A DNA stretch of 8,454 bases from an uncultured Actinoplanes sp. (GTDB lineage Bacteria > Actinomycetota > Actinomycetes > Mycobacteriales > Micromonosporaceae). A program made the position numbers and the translations under genes. How positions within the stretch are numbered: position 1 is the first letter of the stretch; each line of letters starts with the position of its first letter. Below the pieces are notes generated by a model, which saw nothing but the letters and a program-made list of their open reading frames with translations, did not search any database and had not been told where the DNA came from. Below, piece by piece: positions 5,421 to 8,454 of this stretch. The stretch is taken from positions 1 to 8,454 of the forward strand of contig CAKUMG010000200.1 of NCBI GenBank assembly GCA_934667465.1, written 5' to 3'.

Positions 5421-5464
5421 GCGGTCGTCTTGTCAGGCCGGGTACGACACGCAACTCGTCCGGG
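5421..5464 (-). promoter_or_regulatory. Guanidine-III riboswitch (ykkC-III)
   Basis: Read on the minus strand, the leader of the SMR gene contains CCGGACGAG (5463-5455), CGTACCCGG (5446-5438) and ACAAGACGA (5433-5425) in the order and spacing of the guanidine-III aptamer known from actinobacteria such as Thermobifida. The pseudoknot is formed by CCGG (5463-5460) with CCGG (5441-5438). The second helix is GTCGT (5448-5444) with ACGAC (5428-5424), extended by GCG (5452-5450) with CGC (5423-5421) around an unpaired T5449. As I recall the Thermobifida RNA, that helix is GCCGU/ACGGC there; here both sides differ and pairing is kept. The class binds guanidinium and usually sits in front of SMR genes, as here. 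The ribosome site follows 8 bases later, implying control of translation. Recognised by eye, not by a covariance search. Confidence 0.9.
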
Positions 5465-5490
5465 ACAGCCGCTGCGCGGTGTCACTTCCC

Positions 5491-5496
5491 ACGATA
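5491..5496 (-). promoter_or_regulatory. Extended -10 box for the riboswitch-SMR transcript
   Basis: On the minus strand TATCGT (5496 to 5491) fits TANNNT and is preceded directly by TGC, an extended -10 (TGN). A start near 5484 would put the riboswitch about 20 bases into the transcript and give a leader of about 85 bases. The -35 region (ATGGCG) is poor, as is common with extended -10 promoters. Confidence 0.45.
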
Positions 5497-5555
5497 GCAA
5501 CGCACCCGGCCACCGCCATGTTCTGTTGCCGGTCTCACCACACCCGGCCCGCGGG

Positions 5556-6221
5556 TCAGCCCTGGGTCGAGGTCGTGGCGGGCGCCGGCCGGACGGGCCG
5601 CAGCAGCGTCTCCGGGCTCATCGACCCGAGCAGCTTCTCCAGCGCGTACTCGACGTCGGACTTCCACGAGAGCGCCGTCCGCAGCTCGAGCCGCAGCCGC
5701 GGGTAGCGCGGGTGCGGCCGTACGGTCTTGAAGCCCACCGACAGGAAGAAGTCGACAGGCGCGACGCACCCCTCCTCGCCCTCACCGGCCTCGCCGAACT
5801 TCGCGTCGCCGAACGCCTCGATCGCCTTCACACCGCGCTTCGTCAGGTCGCGCGCCACGCCCTGCACGAGCATCCGCCCCAGGCCGCCGCCCGCGAAGGC
5901 CGGCACCACGTGGGCGACCATGAGCAGCGCCGCGTCGGCACTCACCGGCGACGTGGGGAAGGCCATCGAGCGGGGCACGTAGGCCGGCGGCGCGAACATG
6001 ACGAAGCCGGCCGGCATGCCGTCGACATAGGCCAGCTTGCCGCAGGAGCCCCACTCCAACAGCGTCTGCGACACCCAGGCCTCCTTTTCGAGGCCGGGAT
6101 CGCCCGAGGCGCAGGCGCGCTCGGCCGAGACCGGATCCAGCTCCCAGTAGACGCACCCGCGGCAGGGCCGGGGCAGGTCCTCGAGGGTGTCGAGGGTCAG
6201 ATTGACGAGGCGTCGCGACAT
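5556..6221 (-). CDS. GNAT-family N-acetyltransferase with N-terminal CxxC
   Basis: A 221-residue protein of the acetyl-CoA-dependent GNAT superfamily. The core runs from about residue 45 to 180: strand GKLAYVDGMPAGFVMFAPP (61-79), then LLMVAHVVPAFAGGGLGRMLVQGVARDLTKRG (99-130), where GGGLG is the acetyl-CoA pyrophosphate loop with an alanine in place of the usual Arg/Gln at its first position, then GVKAIEAFGDA and a C-terminal DFFLSVGFKTVRPHPRYPRLRLEL typical of the fold. Ahead of it is DLPRPCRGCVYWELDP, a Cys-x-x-Cys (C20, C23) followed by an aromatic WEL motif. The substrate is unknown. The start at ATG 6221 gives the conserved-looking MSRRLVNLTLDTLEDLP; an upstream in-frame ATG at 6284 would add 21 unremarkable residues. 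A GNAT gene is a regular neighbour of cwlM/parAB in related actinomycetes. No clear terminator separates it from the SMR gene downstream. Confidence 0.8.
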   Translation of the reverse strand: MSRRLVNLTLDTLEDLPRPCRGCVYWELDPVSAERACASGDPGLEKEAWVSQTLLEWGSCGKLAYVDGMPAGFVMFAPPAYVPRSMAFPTSPVSADAALLMVAHVVPAFAGGGLGRMLVQGVARDLTKRGVKAIEAFGDAKFGEAGEGEEGCVAPVDFFLSVGFKTVRPHPRYPRLRLELRTALSWKSDVEYALEKLLGSMSPETLLRPVRPAPATTSTQG

Positions 6222-6302
6222 CGCGGGACCCCCAGGAGTCGTGAGCTTTTCCGGACTGGTGACACGGTCGTCCACACATGCCACTCCGCGCCCCCGGGCG
6301 CG

Positions 6303-6308
6303 ATCCTA
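6303..6308 (-). promoter_or_regulatory. Possible -10 box (TAGGAT) for the GNAT gene
   Basis: On the minus strand TAGGAT (6308 to 6303) fits TANNNT; a start near 6297 would give a leader of about 75 bases to ATG 6221. No good -35 box is seen. It lies in the 225-base divergent region shared with the aminotransferase gene. Confidence 0.35.
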
Positions 6309-6397
6309 CGCCGCAATTGCGTCGAACGGCAGCGGAACGGACCCTCCCGGGTGTCCCGCACGGTGGCCGGACCACACGTCGGCACGCTTTTCCCGTC

Positions 6398-6403
6398 TAG
6401 CAT
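6398..6403 (+). promoter_or_regulatory. Possible -10 box (TAGCAT) for the aminotransferase-ligase operon
   Basis: TAGCAT fits TANNNT and lies in the divergent intergenic region. A start near 6410-6412 would give a leader of about 36 bases before ATG 6447. It overlaps the in-frame ATG at 6402, which argues against that ATG being the translation start. The -35 region is not recognisable. Confidence 0.4.
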
Positions 6404-6446
6404 GGGCCCCGATGGTGATACTCCGAGCGATGCAGAGGTGATCCGC

Positions 6447-7766
6447 ATGTCCCTGCCGAACGACTCCGTCGGCACGACCCAGGACGATTACACCGACCGC
6501 TATGCGCGCCGGGTCCGGGGGATGACGACCTCCGAGATCCGGGCCCTGTTCGCGGTCGCCAGCCGCCCCGAGGTGGTGTCGCTGGCCGGCGGCTCGCCCT
6601 ACATCGCCGCGCTCCCGCTCGACGCGGTCGGCGAGATGATGGGCCGGCTCGCCACCGAGCTCGGCACGACCTCCCTGCAGTACGGCATCGGTCAGGGCAC
6701 GATCGAGCTCCGCGAGCGCATCTGTGAGGTCATGGCGCTCTCCGGCATCGACGCCTCGACGGGCGCTTCCCCGGACGACGTGGTGGTCACCGTGGGCGGG
6801 CAGCAGGCGCTCGATCTGGTGGCACGGCTGTTCCTGGATCCGGGTGACGTGGTGCTCGCCGAGGGGCCGACCTACGTCGGCGCACTCGGCGTGTTCCAGG
6901 CCGCCCAGGCACAGGTGCGGCACATCGCCATGGACGCCGACGGTCTCGTCCCGGCAGCCCTGGAGGCGGCCATCATCGCGGCCGGGGGGAGGGCCAAGTT
7001 CCTCTACACCATCCCGACCTACCAGAACCCGGCCGGCGTGACGCTGTCCGACGAGCGCCGCGACGAGATCCTCGAGATCTGTGAGCGGCACCGGCTGCTG
7101 GTGATCGAGGACGACCCGTACGGCAATCTCAGCTTCGAGGGCGAGGCGCCGCGACCGCTCCGGGCCCGCAAGCGCGACGGCGTGCTCTACCTCAGCACGT
7201 TCTCCAAGACCTTCGCGCCGGGGCTGCGCGTCGGCTGGATCCTCGCACCACACGCCGTCCGGGAGAAGCTCGTGATGGCGTCCGAGGCCAACATCCTGTG
7301 CCCGAGCGCGTTCGCCCAGGGCGCGGTCACGCAATACCTGACGACCATGCCGTGGCGCGAGCAGATCAAGATCTACCGCGAGATCTACCGCGAGCGCCGC
7401 GACGCGCTGCTCGACGCGCTGGAGGACCTGATGCCCGCCGGCACCACCTGGACCCGGCCGGCGGGTGGGCTCTTCGTGTGGGCGACCCTGCCCGAGGGGC
7501 TCGACTCCAAGGCGATGATGCCGCGCGCGATCGCGGCCCGGGTCGCCTACGTCCCGGGCACCGGCTTCTACGCGGACGGCACCGGCACCGGCAACATGCG
7601 GCTCAACTTCTCGTTCCCGCCACCGGAACGCATCCGGGAGGGCGTCCGCCGGCTTGCCGGCGTCATGGAGCAGGAGCTCGCCATGCGCGCCGTCTTCGGC
7701 CCGACAGCCACCCCGCGGCGCCGTGGCCCGGCCGCCGCGGACGCACCCGGCCCCGACTTGGCATGA
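6447..7766 (+). CDS. PLP-dependent aminotransferase, fold type I (class I/II)
   Basis: A 439-residue aminotransferase of the subfamily that includes 2-aminoadipate transaminase LysN and the catalytic half of MocR regulators, without their DNA-binding domain. Landmarks: SLAGGSPYIAALP (45-57), the substrate-loop LQYGIGQG (77-84), TVGGQQALDLVARL (115-128), IPTYQNPAGVTLS with N194 (189-201), EDDPYG with D223 and Y225 holding the cofactor, STFSKTFAPGLRVGW with the Schiff-base lysine K254 and phosphate-binding R261, and NMRLNFSF with the substrate-carboxylate R385. All catalytic residues are present, so it should be active; the amino acid it uses cannot be told. ATG 6447 is chosen because AGAGGTGA ends five bases upstream. 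The frame stays open far upstream through antisense of other genes, which is not coding. About 20 disordered Pro/Ala/Arg residues end the protein. The stop overlaps the ligase-like gene. Confidence 0.9.
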   Translation: MSLPNDSVGTTQDDYTDRYARRVRGMTTSEIRALFAVASRPEVVSLAGGSPYIAALPLDAVGEMMGRLATELGTTSLQYGIGQGTIELRERICEVMALSGIDASTGASPDDVVVTVGGQQALDLVARLFLDPGDVVLAEGPTYVGALGVFQAAQAQVRHIAMDADGLVPAALEAAIIAAGGRAKFLYTIPTYQNPAGVTLSDERRDEILEICERHRLLVIEDDPYGNLSFEGEAPRPLRARKRDGVLYLSTFSKTFAPGLRVGWILAPHAVREKLVMASEANILCPSAFAQGAVTQYLTTMPWREQIKIYREIYRERRDALLDALEDLMPAGTTWTRPAGGLFVWATLPEGLDSKAMMPRAIAARVAYVPGTGFYADGTGTGNMRLNFSFPPPERIREGVRRLAGVMEQELAMRAVFGPTATPRRRGPAAADAPGPDLA

Positions 7767-8454
7767 TCAGTCCCATGGCAACGTCCTCGTCAGAACCGCA
7801 TGTCCTGGTCCTCGCCGGCGGCCTCTCCTACGAGCGCGACGTATCGCTGCGCTCCGGCCGCCGGGTCCTCGACGCCGTCCGCGCCGCGGGCCTCTCGGCG
7901 GAGCTGCGCGATGCGGACGTGTCCCTGCTCCCGATGCTGCGCGAGGATCCTCCGGACGCGGTCGTGATCGCCCTTCACGGCGCCACCGGGGAGGACGGCT
8001 CGCTCCGCGGAGTGCTCGACCTGTGCGGCATTCCCTATGTGGGTCCGACCGCTGCCGCCGCGCGCCTGGCGTGGGACAAGCCGTCGGCCAAGTCGATGCT
8101 GCGCGAGCAAGGCATCCGTACGCCGGACTGGGTGGCCCTGCCGCACGACCGCTTCTCGGAGCTCGGCGCGGTGGCGGTGCTGGACCGGATCGAGGAGCGG
8201 CTCGGCCTGCCGCTCATGGTCAAGCCGGCCCAGGGCGGCTCGGGGCTGGGCGCCTCGGTGGTCCGCGAGTCGGCGGCGCTCTCAGCGGCGATGGTCGGCT
8301 GCTTCGCGTACGACTCGACGGCGCTCGTGGAGAAGTACGTCGCCGGGATGGACGTCGCGGTGTCCGTGGTCGACCTGGGGGAGGGGCCCGTCGCGCTCCC
8401 CGCCGTGGAGATCGTGCCGCGCAACGGCGTCTACGACTACGCGGCCCGCTACAC
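7763..8454 (+). CDS. D-alanine--D-alanine ligase-like ATP-grasp protein (3' partial)
   Basis: 230 residues of an ATP-grasp ligase cut by the right edge. Ddl landmarks occur in order: LAGGLSYERDVSLRSGRRV (18-35), ALHGATGEDGSLRGVLDLCGIPYVGP (70-95), AWDKPSAKSMLREQGIRTP (103-121), LMVKPAQGGSGLGASVV (151-167), VEKYVAGMDVAVSVV (189-203) and ALPAVEIVPRNGVYDYAARY (211-230). Relative to standard Ddl there are changes: WDK for MDK, QGGSGLG for REGSSVG, and ARY for AKY. The family joins two D-alanines with ATP for cell-wall precursor. ATG 7763 overlaps the aminotransferase stop as ATGA, suggesting coupled translation; the in-frame ATG 7775 is an equally possible start, with the first four residues (MISP) lost. 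Neither has a Shine-Dalgarno sequence. A ddl-like gene beside an aminotransferase near parAB is a usual arrangement in Micromonosporaceae as I remember it; it may be a paralogue of a housekeeping Ddl elsewhere. Confidence 0.85.
   Translation, partial: MISPMATSSSEPHVLVLAGGLSYERDVSLRSGRRVLDAVRAAGLSAELRDADVSLLPMLREDPPDAVVIALHGATGEDGSLRGVLDLCGIPYVGPTAAAARLAWDKPSAKSMLREQGIRTPDWVALPHDRFSELGAVAVLDRIEERLGLPLMVKPAQGGSGLGASVVRESAALSAAMVGCFAYDSTALVEKYVAGMDVAVSVVDLGEGPVALPAVEIVPRNGVYDYAARY

Noticed and set aside
5528..5548. GCCGG/CCGGC hairpin after the GNAT stop as a terminator
   Set aside because: The stem is only five pairs with an 11-base loop and no T-run on the minus strand; too weak to call.
6222..6284. 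Alternative GNAT start at ATG 6284 adding 21 residues
   Set aside because: Added residues look unremarkable and the GGAG before it is only four bases away and close to the inferred transcription start; ATG 6221 opens the typical MSRRLVNLTLDTLEDLP sequence. Not excluded.
5088..6446. Upstream extension of the aminotransferase frame to give a protein of about 890 residues
   Set aside because: The extra part is antisense to the SMR gene, its riboswitch and the GNAT gene and has no recognisable domain; a ribosome site and the family's normal N-terminus mark ATG 6447.
1..8454. CRISPR array, insertion sequence, tRNA/rRNA gene, phage or defence genes
   Set aside because: I saw no spaced repeats, transposase motifs, terminal inverted repeats, tRNA cloverleaf or rRNA sequence on either strand; apart from the SMR cassette all genes fit the conserved core locus.

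Overview
The window is very GC-rich, with G or C at almost every third codon position, GTG starts, and frequent weak or absent Shine-Dalgarno sites. Its gene order is murJ/pseudokinase tail, sigM, anti-sigma, trxB, trxA, cwlM, GNAT, aminotransferase, D-Ala-D-Ala ligase-like. This is the conserved actinobacterial cluster near the replication origin (compare the mycobacterial block from mviN and sigM through trxB2-trxC-cwlM to parB-parA). The spelling and the aminotransferase/ligase neighbours suggest a Micromonosporaceae-type actinomycete; that placement is an inference from memory.

Layout. 2-445 (+): C-terminal beta-sandwich of a MurJ-associated or pseudokinase membrane protein, cut by the left edge. 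499-2123 (+): ECF sigma factor SigM and its membrane anti-sigma factor, joined by a 4-base GTGA overlap and followed by a hairpin over the anti-sigma stop codon. 2228-3676 (+): thioredoxin reductase and thioredoxin operon, with a SigR/SigH-type GGAAT...CGTT promoter in front and a strong terminator behind. 3830-4981 (+): CwlM, two peptidoglycan-binding repeats plus an Amidase_3 fold, with no signal peptide, then a 14-bp-stem terminator. 5085-5399 (-): an SMR transporter of the Gdx/SugE guanidinium-exporter type, under a recognisable guanidine-III (ykkC-III) riboswitch. 5556-6221 (-): GNAT acetyltransferase with an N-terminal CxxC. 6447-7766 (+): fold-type I PLP aminotransferase. 7763 to the right edge (+): D-Ala-D-Ala ligase-like ATP-grasp protein overlapping the aminotransferase stop.

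How they fit together. Two themes recur: thiol-redox/envelope stress (sigM, anti-sigma, trxB, trxA) and control of cell-wall precursor supply (MurJ partner, CwlM, ligase). The guanidine riboswitch and exporter look like a small self-contained detoxification cassette set on the opposite strand between cwlM and the GNAT gene. The most clear-cut non-coding element is the riboswitch, where base pairs differ from the remembered family sequence but remain complementary. I did not find a wholly new system; the best leads are the switch architecture, the cytoplasmic CwlM with an altered catalytic residue, the divergent ligase, and the repeats in front of trxB.
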